Source of the DNA: Streptomyces qinglanensis | GTDB lineage: Bacteria; Actinomycetota; Actinomycetes; Streptomycetales; Streptomycetaceae | DNA length: 64,000 nt | Reading direction: 5' to 3' | Assembly: GCF_900111245.1 (NCBI RefSeq) | Contig: NZ_FOGO01000008.1 | Coordinates: forward strand, 1 to 64,000 | Part shown: in pieces, positions 17,281 to 26,195 of the stretch | How the letters are laid out: the number at the start of each line of letters is the position of its first letter | Position numbering within the stretch: the stretch's first letter is position 1 | Translations under genes and position numbers: made by a program | The notes under the pieces: model-generated | What the model was told of the DNA's origin: nothing | Seen by the model: the letters and a program-made list of their open reading frames with translations, nothing else | Database searches by the model: none

Positions 17281-18033
17281 TCACAGCCGCTTGACCCCCT
17301 TGATCTTCCCGGTCTTGCCGCGTCCGCTGAGGTTCACGGCCTTGTTGCGCGGGGTCCGCTTGCCGGTCTTGAGCCCCTTGCCGCCCTTGCCGAACACGCT
17401 GCCGCTGCCGCTCTTGCCGAACACGCCGCCGCCGAGCCGGGCGTCCAGGCTCCCGCCGGAGGTGAGCCAGCCGTAGGCGCGCATCCCGCCGTCCGCGCTG
17501 CCGCCGCCGGGTTCGGCCCCGATCGGGTCCTTCTCGCCGCGCCGGGCCAGGGACATGATCAGCGGAACCACGAACGGCGCCAGCAGCAGGTCGTAGAGGG
17601 TCGCGGTGAGCAGCAGTCCGCCGAGTCCGTCGGGGCGGGCCACGGTGTCCCCGACCAGGGCACCGACTCCCGCGTACAGCAGGGTGGAGCCGATGGCGGC
17701 GGAGGCGACCACGAGCATCGGCACGGTGGCCGAGCGGTGCTGCCCGCCCTCCGGCTTGGTCAGCCCGGCGGCGTAGCCGATCAGGCAGAGCACCAGCGCG
17801 TAGCGGCCCACGGCGTGGTCGGCGGGTGGGGCGATGTCGGCCAGCAGGCCGGCGGCGAAGCCCACCAGGGCGCCGGCGGTGTGGCCGTACACCAGTGCGA
17901 GGCCCAGGACGACGAGCAGCAGCAGATCGGGCACGGCGCCGGGAAGCTGGAGTCTGGCCAGCACGGTGACCTGCAGCATCAGGGCGACGACCACGAGAGC
18001 GGCCGAGAGCAGCATCCGGTTGAGGAGGTGCAC
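17281..18033 (-). CDS. mreD: Rod shape-determining protein MreD
   Basis: A 250-residue protein with five or six hydrophobic segments in the first 165 residues (MLLSAALVVVALMLQVTVL; GAVPDLLLLVVLGLALVYG) and a basic, Gly/Lys-rich cytoplasmic tail. MreD is the polytopic partner of MreC in the elongation and spore-wall complex. GTG start seven bases after the mreC stop. The basic tail is longer than in most MreD proteins. Confidence 0.93.
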   Translation of the reverse strand: MHLLNRMLLSAALVVVALMLQVTVLARLQLPGAVPDLLLLVVLGLALVYGHTAGALVGFAAGLLADIAPPADHAVGRYALVLCLIGYAAGLTKPEGGQHRSATVPMLVVASAAIGSTLLYAGVGALVGDTVARPDGLGGLLLTATLYDLLLAPFVVPLIMSLARRGEKDPIGAEPGGGSADGGMRAYGWLTSGGSLDARLGGGVFGKSGSGSVFGKGGKGLKTGKRTPRNKAVNLSGRGKTGKIKGVKRL

Positions 18034-18040
18034 TGTGGGA

Positions 18041-18976
18041 TCAGCTCCTGGGCGAGGAGGTGGCGCCGGGCGTCTTGGTGACGGTCACCGTGGGGGCGGG
18101 CTTGGGCTTCGCGGGCTTCTTGGACTTGAGGACCTCGTCGCGCGGGTCCTTGCGCGGCGGCTTGACGACGATGCCGACCACGTCCAGTCGGGTGAATCCC
18201 ACGTAGGGGCGCACCCGTACCGTCCGGGTGAGGTCGCCCTGGTGCCGGTTGACCTTGGTCACCTCGCCGACCGGGACGCCGGGGACGAATGGCTTGTCGT
18301 CGCTGGAGCCGAAGGTGACCAGCCGGTCGCCCTTCTTCACCTTGGCCTTGCCGTTCAGGAGCTGGACGGAGAGCGCGTCGCCGCCGCGCCCGGTGGCGAA
18401 GCCCAGCTCGTTGCTCTTCTCCATGCGGGTGCCGACGGTGAAGTCGGGGTCGTTGGCCAGCAGCACCGTGGAGCTGGACGGCCCCACGGTGGTCAGTCGC
18501 CCGACCAGTCCGTCACCGTTCAGCACCGTCATGTCGCGGCGCAGCCCGTCCTCCCGGCCCGCGTCGATGGTGACGGTCCAGGAGAATCCCTGGGCCGCGC
18601 CGATCGCGACGACCTGGGCGCCCTTGACCCCGTAGCCACCCGCACCGGCGGTCTTGAGGAGCTTGTCCAGCTCCTTGGCCCGCGCCCGGTTGCGGTCGCT
18701 GGAGCCGAGCTTCTGCCGCAGCGCCGCGTTCTCCTGCTCCAGTCGGCTGAGTCTGTCGTGGCGGGCACCCGAGTCGCGGACGGCGGCGACGGCGTTGCCG
18801 ACAGGGTCGACGGCCGAGGCCATGCCGTTCTCTACCGGGCCAAGAACGGAGGCGGCGGACTGCCGCGCTCCGTCGAGCGGAGACTGCTCGCCCCCTCTGA
18901 GGTCCACCGTGATCAAAGCGAACGCGATGGCGATCAGCAGGACGAGCAGCAGCCGGCTTTCTCGTGTGTCCCTCAC
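18041..18976 (-). CDS. mreC: Rod shape-determining protein MreC
   Basis: A 311-residue protein: short cytoplasmic N-terminus (MRDTRESR), one membrane span (LLLVLLIAIAFALITV), a coiled-coil (residues ~60-100, LSRLEQENAALRQKL), then the paired beta-domains typical of MreC. A Pro/Lys/Thr tail ends the protein. MreC links the cytoplasmic MreB filament to periplasmic-side wall enzymes. I chose the GTG at 18976, which gives the usual family start; a longer version from an ATG 17 codons upstream is possible but lacks a ribosome-binding site. Confidence 0.94.
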   Translation of the reverse strand: MRDTRESRLLLVLLIAIAFALITVDLRGGEQSPLDGARQSAASVLGPVENGMASAVDPVGNAVAAVRDSGARHDRLSRLEQENAALRQKLGSSDRNRARAKELDKLLKTAGAGGYGVKGAQVVAIGAAQGFSWTVTIDAGREDGLRRDMTVLNGDGLVGRLTTVGPSSSTVLLANDPDFTVGTRMEKSNELGFATGRGGDALSVQLLNGKAKVKKGDRLVTFGSSDDKPFVPGVPVGEVTKVNRHQGDLTRTVRVRPYVGFTRLDVVGIVVKPPRKDPRDEVLKSKKPAKPKPAPTVTVTKTPGATSSPRS

Positions 18977-19103
18977 GTGCGGCGGCCGTGCCTTTCTGTG
19001 GGGCAGCCCCGCGTGGGCGGGGTGCATGGCGGGGGCCGCCACTGCGTTCGAACGACCCGCCGCGTGAACGGTCAGTTGTTGCGCACCGGCGCGCGTCCGG
19101 GGC

Positions 19104-20135
19104 TCAGCGGCGCGGCTGCGCGTCGAGCACCTGCTGGAGCGCCTCGAACTCCTCGACACACTTGCCGGAGCCGAGCGCGACCGAGTCCAGCGGGTCCTCG
19201 GCGATGTGGATCGGCATCCCCGTCTCCCGGCGGAGCCGCTCGTCCAGACCGCGCAGCAGCGCGCCACCGCCGGTGAGCACGATGCCGCGGTCCATCACGT
19301 CGCCGGACAGCTCCGGCGGGCACTTGTCGAGGGTGGTCTTGACCGCGTCGACGATCGCGTTGACCGGCTCCTCGATGGCCCTGCGAACCTCGGCAGCAGA
19401 GATCACCACGGTCTTGGGGAGCCCGCTGACCAGGTCGCGGCCGCGGATCTCGGTGTGCTCGTCCTTGTCGAGGTCGTGCGCCGAGCCGATGGTGATCTTG
19501 ATGCTCTCGGCGGTGCGTTCGCCGAGGAGGAGACTGTACTCCTTCTTGATGTGCTGGATGATCGCGTTGTCGAGCTCGTCACCCGCCACCCGGATGGACT
19601 GCGCGGTGACGATGCCGCCGAGCGAGATCACGGCGACCTCGGTGGTGCCGCCGCCGATGTCCACCACCATGTTGCCGGTCGCCTCGTGGACGGGCAGCCC
19701 GGAACCGATCGCCGCGGCCATCGGCTCCTCGATGATGTGCACCTGGCGGGCACCCGCCTGGGTGGACGCCTCGATGACGGCACGGCGCTCGACCCCGGTG
19801 ATGCCGGACGGCACGCACACCACCACGCGGGGCCGGGCGAGATAGCGCCGCTTGTGGATCTTCAGAATGAAGTAGCGGAGCATCCGCTCGGTGATCTCGA
19901 AGTCGGCGATCACGCCGTCCTTCAGGGGCCTGACGGCCACGATGTTGCCAGGGGTGCGGCCGATCATCTTCTTCGCCTCGGCGCCGACCGCGAGAATCCC
20001 GCCCGTGTTGGTGTTGATCGCGACGACGGACGGCTCGTTGAGGACGATCCCGCGACCCCTGACGTACACCAGCGTGTTGGCGGTCCCGAGGTCGACAGCC
20101 ATATCACGGCCGATGAACGACATGTTGGTTCCCAT
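19104..20135 (-). CDS. mreB: Rod shape-determining protein MreB (actin homologue)
   Basis: A 343-residue actin-fold ATPase: phosphate-1 motif DMAVDLGTANTLVYV, phosphate-2 motif VVDIGGGTTEVAV, and adenosine motif GIVLTGGGALLRG. It polymerises under the membrane. In Streptomyces it is needed for spore-wall integrity rather than vegetative rod shape. Two near starts exist, ATG at 20135 (MGTNMSFIG) and ATG at 20123; the first is preferred because GGAAGG lies 12 bases upstream and the length fits. It is the first gene of mreBCD-mrdA-rodA, with a 246-base upstream region. Confidence 0.97.
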   Translation of the reverse strand: MGTNMSFIGRDMAVDLGTANTLVYVRGRGIVLNEPSVVAINTNTGGILAVGAEAKKMIGRTPGNIVAVRPLKDGVIADFEITERMLRYFILKIHKRRYLARPRVVVCVPSGITGVERRAVIEASTQAGARQVHIIEEPMAAAIGSGLPVHEATGNMVVDIGGGTTEVAVISLGGIVTAQSIRVAGDELDNAIIQHIKKEYSLLLGERTAESIKITIGSAHDLDKDEHTEIRGRDLVSGLPKTVVISAAEVRRAIEEPVNAIVDAVKTTLDKCPPELSGDVMDRGIVLTGGGALLRGLDERLRRETGMPIHIAEDPLDSVALGSGKCVEEFEALQQVLDAQPRR

Positions 20136-20381
20136 GGATGCGTCTGGCCTTCCAAGTGGGGCGATGTGGTGTGCGGCTACGGAAGGATGCGGAGTACCTC
20201 GCCGGTACGCTCGAAGCACGAGGCTTCCATCGTAGACGCGCTTGCTCGAACACGTGGAGACGGTTCCTCCGCCATTGTCGGCGGAAGTCCGAACGGCCAC
20301 CGTAATGGTGACGTCGTGTCGGAGCCGAGCCCCGGTCCGTTCCGCCTCAGGCGGTCCATGCGGCGGCGGGCGAGGCCCGGC

Positions 20382-20795
20382 TCAGGAGAATCGGGGAAAG
20401 AAGATCTTCATCTCCCGTGCGGCCGACTCCTCCGAGTCCGAGGCGTGGATCAGGTTCTCCCGCACAATGGTGCCGAAGTCTCCGCGCACCGACCCGGCGG
20501 GGGCGGCGATCGGGTCGGTCGGCCCGGCCAGCGCCCGTACTCCCTCGATCACCCGTTCGCCCTCGACGACCGCGACGACGGACGGGCCGGAGGCCATGAA
20601 CTCCATCAGCGGCTGGTAGAACGGGCGGCCCTCGTGCTCCGCGTAGTGCTGCTCCAGCGCGGCCCGCTCCAGCGTACGCAGCTCCATGGCCGCGATCGTC
20701 CACCCCGCCTTGCGCTCGATACGGCCGATGATCTCCCCCACCAGACCGCGTGCGACGGCATCGGGCTTGAGGATGACGAGGGTGCGCTGGGTCAT
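20382..20795 (-). CDS. ndk: Nucleoside diphosphate kinase
   Basis: A 137-residue Ndk, typical length. It starts MTQRTLVILKPDAVARGLVG and carries the active-site histidine in NLIHASDSEESA (His near 115). It transfers the gamma phosphate from ATP to nucleoside diphosphates. Downstream of the DUF4233 gene with a 130-base gap. Confidence 0.98.
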   Translation of the reverse strand: MTQRTLVILKPDAVARGLVGEIIGRIERKAGWTIAAMELRTLERAALEQHYAEHEGRPFYQPLMEFMASGPSVVAVVEGERVIEGVRALAGPTDPIAAPAGSVRGDFGTIVRENLIHASDSEESAAREMKIFFPRFS

Positions 20796-20925
20796 GCGTG
20801 CGGCTCCTTGGCTGCGGTCGTACGGTGAGCAGAGGCTACCTGCGGGCCGCAGCCGCGCCGACGCCGGGGAGCACTTTTCCGCCGCCCGGGTGGCACCCGC
20901 CGCCTCGGCGGGTGCCGTCCGCGCC

Positions 20926-21288
20926 TCAGCCGGCGGGCTCGGCCCCGTCCGGCTGCGCCGCTGCGGCCGCGAAGCGCGCCTTCGCCTCGTCGACCTTCCG
21001 GCCGAAGTGCACCGAAGCCCACCAGAGACCGGCGAAGCAGGCACCCAGGAAGAACATCGCGGGAACCACGAACCCACTGGCCACCAGGGCGACCTGGAGC
21101 GCCCAGCCGAGGTGGACGCCGCCCGGACGGGTGAGGACGCCGCACAGCAGCAGGCACACAACCATGGCGACCCCGCTGACCGTCCAGACGGTGGCCGCCG
21201 AAAGGTCACTCGTCTGCATGGCGACCAATCCGGCGAAACCGATGACGAAGAACTCGCCGATCAGCGTGGACGCACACAGTGTTCGCAT
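20926..21288 (-). CDS. DUF4233 small membrane protein
   Basis: A 120-residue protein with four hydrophobic segments (residues about 5-28, 32-52, 60-85 in part, and 88-92 onward) and an Ala-rich, charged tail. Its ATG is directly next to the folC stop (TAG at 21289-21291), so it is cotranscribed and probably translationally coupled to folC. The folC-DUF4233-ndk order is conserved in actinobacteria. No function is known. Confidence 0.88.
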   Translation of the reverse strand: MRTLCASTLIGEFFVIGFAGLVAMQTSDLSAATVWTVSGVAMVVCLLLCGVLTRPGGVHLGWALQVALVASGFVVPAMFFLGACFAGLWWASVHFGRKVDEAKARFAAAAAQPDGAEPAG

Positions 21289-22848
21289 CTAGCGCCCCCC
21301 GCCGAGCAGCAGCCGGGCCTCGCCGACAGTGATCACCGAGCCGGTGACCAGCACCCCGGCCCCGGCGTACTCGCCCTCCTCCTCCGCAAGGGTGACCGCC
21401 TCCTCCAGCGCCGCGTCCAGCCGCGGCTCCACCTGGACCCGCTCGTCGCCGAAGACCTCCACGGCGAGCGCGGCGAGTTCGTCCACGTCCATCGAACGGT
21501 GGCTGGAGTTCCGGGTGACGACGATCTCCGCGAAGATCGGTTCGAACGCCTCCAGCAGTCCGCGCACGTCCTTGTCGGCGCTGGGGGCCACGACCCCGAC
21601 GAGCCGGCTGAAGTCGAACGCCTCGCTGACGGCCTCGGCCGTGGCCAGGGCACCGCCCGGATTGTGCGCCGCGTCCAGCAGCACCGGAGGGCTGTTGCGC
21701 ACCAGCTCCAGCCGGCCGGGCGAGGAGACCGCGGCGAACGCTTCGCGGACCACGTCGATGTCGAGGGTGCGGGCCTGCTGCTGGCCGATGCCGAAGAACG
21801 CCTCCACGGCGGCCAGCGCCACGCACGCGTTGTGCGCCATGTGCGCACCGTGCAGCGGGAGGAAGATGTCCGGGTACTCCCCGCCCAGGCCGCGCAGCGT
21901 GAGCTGCTGGCCGCCGACGGCGAGCTGCCGCGAGACCACGCCGAACTCCATGCCCTCGCGGGCGACGGTGGCGTCCACCTCCACGGCCTTCTTCAGCACC
22001 ACGGAGGCCGCCTCCACCGGCTGCTGGGCGAGCACCACGGTGGCGTCGGGCTTGACGATCCCGGACTTCTCCTGAGCTATCCGCTCGGGCGTGTCGCCGA
22101 GCCGGTCGGTGTGGTCGAGGGAGATGGGGGTGATGACGGCGACGCCCGCGTCGATCACGTTGGTCGCGTCCCAGGTGCCGCCCATGCCGACCTCGACGAC
22201 GGCCACGTCCACCGGCGCGTCGGCGAACGCGGCGTAGGCCATCGCGGTGAGGACCTCGAAGAAGGACAGCCGGTAGTCCTGCTGCGCGTCCACCATCTCG
22301 ACGTACGGCTTGACGTCCTCGTACGTCTCGATGAAGCGCTCGGCCGACAGCGGTGCGCCGTCGACGCTGATGCGCTCGGTGACCGACTGCACGTGCGGGG
22401 AGCTGTAGCGCCCCGTCCGCAGCTCGAAGGTGCCCAGCAGCGCCTCGATCATCCGCGCCGTGGTGGTCTTGCCGTTGGTGCCGGTGATGTGGATGGAGGG
22501 GTAGGAGCGCTGCGGCTCGCCCAGCACGTCGACCAGCGCGGCGATGCGCTGCACCGAGGGGTCCAGCTTGGTCTCGCCCCAGCGGGTGGCCAGCTCCTCC
22601 TCCACCGCCCGCAGGGCCCGGTCCACCTCGGGGTCCTCGGGCCGGGCCGGCACCGGCTCCGGCTGCGGTGGTCCGGCCTGGGCGCGCAGGGTGCGGCTGC
22701 CCGCCTCGATCACCGCCAGATCGGGATCGCGGTCGGTCTCTTCCCCGACGATCTCCTCGAAGGAGGAGGGCCGCGGCTCGTGCGGCTCGGACTCGTGGGG
22801 CTCGGGTTCGTGCGGCCGGGGCTCGTCGGGCTGGGGCTCGTCGCTCAC
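21289..22848 (-). CDS. folC: Folylpolyglutamate synthase / dihydrofolate synthase
   Basis: A 519-residue Mur-ligase-fold protein. The ATP-binding P-loop is ITGTNGKTTTARMI; downstream motifs include SLDHTDRLGDTPERIAQEKSGI and DAAHNPGGA. It adds glutamate to dihydropteroate and folates. The first 60 residues are an unusual acidic run rich in repeated PHEPEP/HESEPHEP, which is not part of the catalytic fold. It may be transcribed from the valS side or from the 580-base gap upstream. Confidence 0.94.
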   Translation of the reverse strand: MSDEPQPDEPRPHEPEPHESEPHEPRPSSFEEIVGEETDRDPDLAVIEAGSRTLRAQAGPPQPEPVPARPEDPEVDRALRAVEEELATRWGETKLDPSVQRIAALVDVLGEPQRSYPSIHITGTNGKTTTARMIEALLGTFELRTGRYSSPHVQSVTERISVDGAPLSAERFIETYEDVKPYVEMVDAQQDYRLSFFEVLTAMAYAAFADAPVDVAVVEVGMGGTWDATNVIDAGVAVITPISLDHTDRLGDTPERIAQEKSGIVKPDATVVLAQQPVEAASVVLKKAVEVDATVAREGMEFGVVSRQLAVGGQQLTLRGLGGEYPDIFLPLHGAHMAHNACVALAAVEAFFGIGQQQARTLDIDVVREAFAAVSSPGRLELVRNSPPVLLDAAHNPGGALATAEAVSEAFDFSRLVGVVAPSADKDVRGLLEAFEPIFAEIVVTRNSSHRSMDVDELAALAVEVFGDERVQVEPRLDAALEEAVTLAEEEGEYAGAGVLVTGSVITVGEARLLLGGGR

Positions 22849-23429
22849 GCGACCAGTCTACGTAAGGGTCCGGCGGCGGACGGGGGTGCGTTCGGACAGA
22901 CCGGACGGGCGCCTCGGCAGCGGCGGCACTCGGCGGCACTCGGCAGCCGGATTGCCCCGGACCAGGCCCTGCGCCGCATGCGGGACGCGCTGGAGCACGC
23001 TCGGCACCGCACCCGGGGCCGGACCGCCGGGCCGGCGGAGTCTGCCACGCGGGTGTGGACGGGCTTCACCCGACGGAGGGATCCGGGGACCGTGACGCAC
23101 CGGACGCGGTGGCCGCCCGCGCCGTGGAGGAGGTGCCGACGAGGCAGCGGTGCCGGTGCGGCGCCGGTGCGGCGCCCGCCCCGCCGTCGACCGGTCGACC
23201 ACCGGGTCGATCATCGGATGGCACATCGCGCCACACAGGCACAATCTGCCGCCACGCTGGTCATCGGCGCCCCGTCCGGCCCTCCCGGTGGGCCGGACGC
23301 GCCGGTGAAGGGGCGCCGCAGGACCGCGCACCGCGCCCGGCCGGTCGGGGCGCGGGCGCGGTCTCGCGGCGCTGCGGTCTTGCAGCGCTGCGGTCTCGCG
23401 GCGCTGCGGTCCTGCGGCGCCGCGGCTGG
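22849..23429. other. Intergenic region between folC and valS, with tandem repeats
   Basis: 581 bases without a supportable gene. The valS-proximal end has a four-copy 16-bp tandem repeat at 23358-23421 that can fold into a hairpin. A short GGCGGCACTC repeat lies near 22922-22945. The rest presumably contains the folC promoter. Confidence 0.5.
23358..23421. repeat. 16-bp tandem repeat, four copies, directly after valS
   Basis: Four contiguous 16-base units (GCGGTCTCGCGGCGCT and close variants). Units 1-2 also form a hairpin, GCGCTGC (23369-23375) with GCAGCGC (23382-23388). It begins eight bases beyond the valS stop, so it may act as the valS transcript end. Confidence 0.8.
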
Positions 23430-26063
23430 TCAGCCGAGCCGGTCCAACTGCTGCCGCAGCCGGTCGATGTCGGCCTCGGCGGCGGCCTTGCGGCCCCGGA
23501 TCTTCTCCACCACCTGGTCGGGCGCCTTGGCCAGGAACGCCTCGTTGCCGAGCTTCGCGCCGGTCTGCGCCAGCTCCTTCTCGGCGGCTGCCAGGTCCTT
23601 GGCCAGCCGCTTGCGTTCGGCCGCCACGTCGATCGCGCCGGAGAGGTCGAGGCTGACCGTCGCACCCGCGACCGGCAGCGAGGCCGTGGCCTGGAAGCCC
23701 TCCCCCGCGGGCTGGAGCCGCAGGAGCTGGCGGACGGCGTCCTCGTGGGCGACCAGCGGGGTGCCCTCCACCGCCAGTTGGGCGGGCACCTTCTGGCCCG
23801 GCTGGAGACCTTGGTCGGCGCGGAAGCGCCGGACCTCGGTCACGGCCTGCTGGACGGTGGCGATCTCCCGCTCCGCCTCCGCGTCGCGGAACCCGGAGTC
23901 CTGCGGCCAGGGCGCGACGACCACGGACTCGCCGCCCGTCAGCGTCGTCCACAGGGTCTCGGTGACGAACGGGACGACGGGGTGCAGCAGCCGCAGGGTC
24001 ACGTCCAGGACCTCGCCCAGCACGCGGCGCGAGACCTCGGCGGGCCGGCCGCCCTTGGCGAAGGTGGTCTTGGACAGCTCGACGTACCAGTCGAAGACCT
24101 CGTCCCACGCGAAGTGCCGCAGCGCGTCGGAGAGCTTGGCGAACTGGTAGTCGTCGTAGTAACCGTCGACCTCGGCCAGCACCTCGTTCAGCCGGGAGAG
24201 GATCCAGCGGTCGGTGGCCGCCAGCTCACCGGCCTCCGGCAACGGGCCCTCGACGGTGGCACCGTTCATCAGCGCGAAGCGGGTGGCGTTCCAGATCTTG
24301 TTGGCGAAGTTGCGGGACGCCTTGACCCAGTCCTCGCCGATCGGCACGTCCGTACCGGGGTTGGCGCCCGAGGCGAGGGTGAAGCGCAGCGCGTCGGAGC
24401 CGTAGGCGTCCATCCAGTCCAGCGGGTCGACGACGTTGCCGAAGGACTTCGACATCTTCTTGCCGTGCTCGTCGCGCACGAGGCCGGTCAGCGCGATGGT
24501 GTGGAAGGGCGGCTCCTCCATCACATACGTGCCGAACATCATCATCCGGGCGACCCAGAAGAAGATGATGTCGTAGCCGGTCACCAGGACGTCGGTGGCG
24601 TAGAACGTCTCCAGGTCGGGCGTCCGGTCCGGCCAGCCGAGCGTGGAGAACGGCCACAGCCCGGAGGAGAACCAGGTGTCCAGCACGTCCGGGTCCTGGT
24701 GCCAGCCCTCGCCGGCGGGCGGCTCCTCGTCCGGGCCGACGCAGACGACCTCGCCGTCGGGGCCGTACCAGACCGGGATGCGGTGCCCCCACCAGAGCTG
24801 GCGCGAAATCGTCCAGTCGTGCATGTTGTCGACCCAGTCGAAGTACCGGGAGGACATGTCGGCGGGGTGGATCCTCACCCGGCCGTCGCGGACGGCGTCG
24901 CCGGCGGCCTGTGCGAGCGGGGCGACCTTGACCCACCACTGCATGGACAGCCGCGGCTCGATCGTCGTCTTGCAGCGGGAGCAGTGTCCGACGCTGTGCA
25001 CATAGGGGCGCTTCTCCTCCAGCACCCGGCCCTGCTCGCGCAGCGCGGCCACGATCGCCGAGCGCGCCTCGAAGCGGTCCAGGCCCTGGAAGGGGCCGTG
25101 CGCGGTGATGACACCGCGCTCGTCCATCACCGTGAGCATCGGCAGCCCGTGCCGGCGGCCGATCTCGAAGTCGTTCGGGTCGTGCGCCGGCGTCACCTTG
25201 ACCTGCCCGGTGCCGAACTCCGGGTCGACGTGGCTGTCGGCGACGACCGGGATGGTGCGGTCGGTCAGCGGCAGCTTGATCTGCTTGCCGATCAGGTGCT
25301 GGTACCGCTCGTCGTCGGGGTGGACGGCGATCGCGGTGTCACCGAGCATCGTCTCGGCGCGGGTGGTGGCGACGACGACGGTCTCCTCGCCCTCGCCGTA
25401 CCGGAGCTGGACCAGCTCCCCGTCGTCCTCCTGGTACTCCACCTCGATGTCGGAGATGGCCGTCAGGCAGCGCGGGCACCAGTTGATGATCCGCTCGGCG
25501 CGGTAGATCAGCCCGTCGTCGTGCATCTTCTTGAAGACGGTCTGCACGGCACGCGAGAGCCCCTCGTCCATGGTGAAGCGCTCGCGGGACCAGTCGACGC
25601 CGTCGCCGAGGCGCCGCATCTGGCCGAGGATCCTGCCGCCGTACTCCTCCTTCCACCGCCACACGCGCTCGACGAACGCCTCCCGGCCGAGGTCCTGGCG
25701 TGACTTGCCCTCCTCGCCGAGCTGCTGCTCGACCTTGTTCTGGGTGGCGATGCCCGCGTGGTCCATACCGGGCAGCCACAGCGCCTCGTAGCCCTGCATC
25801 CGCTTGCGGCGGGTGAGCGCGTCCATGAGGGTGTGCTGGAAGGCGTGCCCCAGGTGCAGGGATCCGGTGACGTTCGGGGGCGGGATGACGATCGTGTAGG
25901 GCGGCTTGCCGCTCTTGGCGTCGGCCTCGAAGTAGCCCCGCTCCACCCAGCGCTCGTACAGCTTCCCCTCTACCTCGGCCGGCGCGTACTGGGTCGGCAG
26001 ATCTGCGGGGGCGGCGCTGTTCGGCCCGTCGGCTGCCGGGCTCTGCTGAGTGTTGTCGGTCAC
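23430..26063 (-). CDS. valS: Valyl-tRNA synthetase
   Basis: An 877-residue class I synthetase with the HIGH motif as HLGH at residues 70-73 (PPPNVTGSLHLGH), KMSKS at 536-540, the CP1 editing domain between them, and a C-terminal coiled-coil of the ValRS type. I chose the GTG at 26063 (MTDNTQQSPA). It has no Shine-Dalgarno sequence. A -10-like TACACT (26071-26076) ends seven bases upstream, so the mRNA may be leaderless. No T-box leader is possible in the 132-base space to the divergent gene. Confidence 0.97.
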   Translation of the reverse strand: MTDNTQQSPAADGPNSAAPADLPTQYAPAEVEGKLYERWVERGYFEADAKSGKPPYTIVIPPPNVTGSLHLGHAFQHTLMDALTRRKRMQGYEALWLPGMDHAGIATQNKVEQQLGEEGKSRQDLGREAFVERVWRWKEEYGGRILGQMRRLGDGVDWSRERFTMDEGLSRAVQTVFKKMHDDGLIYRAERIINWCPRCLTAISDIEVEYQEDDGELVQLRYGEGEETVVVATTRAETMLGDTAIAVHPDDERYQHLIGKQIKLPLTDRTIPVVADSHVDPEFGTGQVKVTPAHDPNDFEIGRRHGLPMLTVMDERGVITAHGPFQGLDRFEARSAIVAALREQGRVLEEKRPYVHSVGHCSRCKTTIEPRLSMQWWVKVAPLAQAAGDAVRDGRVRIHPADMSSRYFDWVDNMHDWTISRQLWWGHRIPVWYGPDGEVVCVGPDEEPPAGEGWHQDPDVLDTWFSSGLWPFSTLGWPDRTPDLETFYATDVLVTGYDIIFFWVARMMMFGTYVMEEPPFHTIALTGLVRDEHGKKMSKSFGNVVDPLDWMDAYGSDALRFTLASGANPGTDVPIGEDWVKASRNFANKIWNATRFALMNGATVEGPLPEAGELAATDRWILSRLNEVLAEVDGYYDDYQFAKLSDALRHFAWDEVFDWYVELSKTTFAKGGRPAEVSRRVLGEVLDVTLRLLHPVVPFVTETLWTTLTGGESVVVAPWPQDSGFRDAEAEREIATVQQAVTEVRRFRADQGLQPGQKVPAQLAVEGTPLVAHEDAVRQLLRLQPAGEGFQATASLPVAGATVSLDLSGAIDVAAERKRLAKDLAAAEKELAQTGAKLGNEAFLAKAPDQVVEKIRGRKAAAEADIDRLRQQLDRLG

Positions 26064-26195
26064 GACGGCCAGTGTACGGGCGTCCATGCGCCGCCCTCGA
26101 ACCGGTTCGCGGACCGGTGGCGCACACCATCGCGCCATCCGTCACTATGTGCGGAGCGCATTCGACTACTTGTTCACGGAGGGGAAGCGCCGCTC
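26064..26195. promoter_or_regulatory. Divergent promoter region of valS and the first QP-rich membrane gene
   Basis: Leftward, TACACT at 26071-26076 is a candidate -10 for a leaderless valS mRNA. Rightward, the last ~60 bases (from ATCCGTCA to the ATG) are nearly identical to the leader of the downstream paralogue at 27447-27502, including ACGGAGGGGAAGCGCCGC with the ribosome-binding site. Confidence 0.55.

Noticed and set aside
20136..20381. Sigma-E-type promoter (GGAAC...GTC) before mreB
   Set aside because: GGAAC elements occur but none has a GTC-type -10 at the right spacing.
23358..23421. Possible CRISPR-like repeats after valS
   Set aside because: The 16-base units are directly contiguous with no spacers, and there are no cas genes.
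26064..26195. T-box riboswitch for valS
   Set aside because: The upstream space is too short and shows neither a specifier stem nor the T-box sequence.
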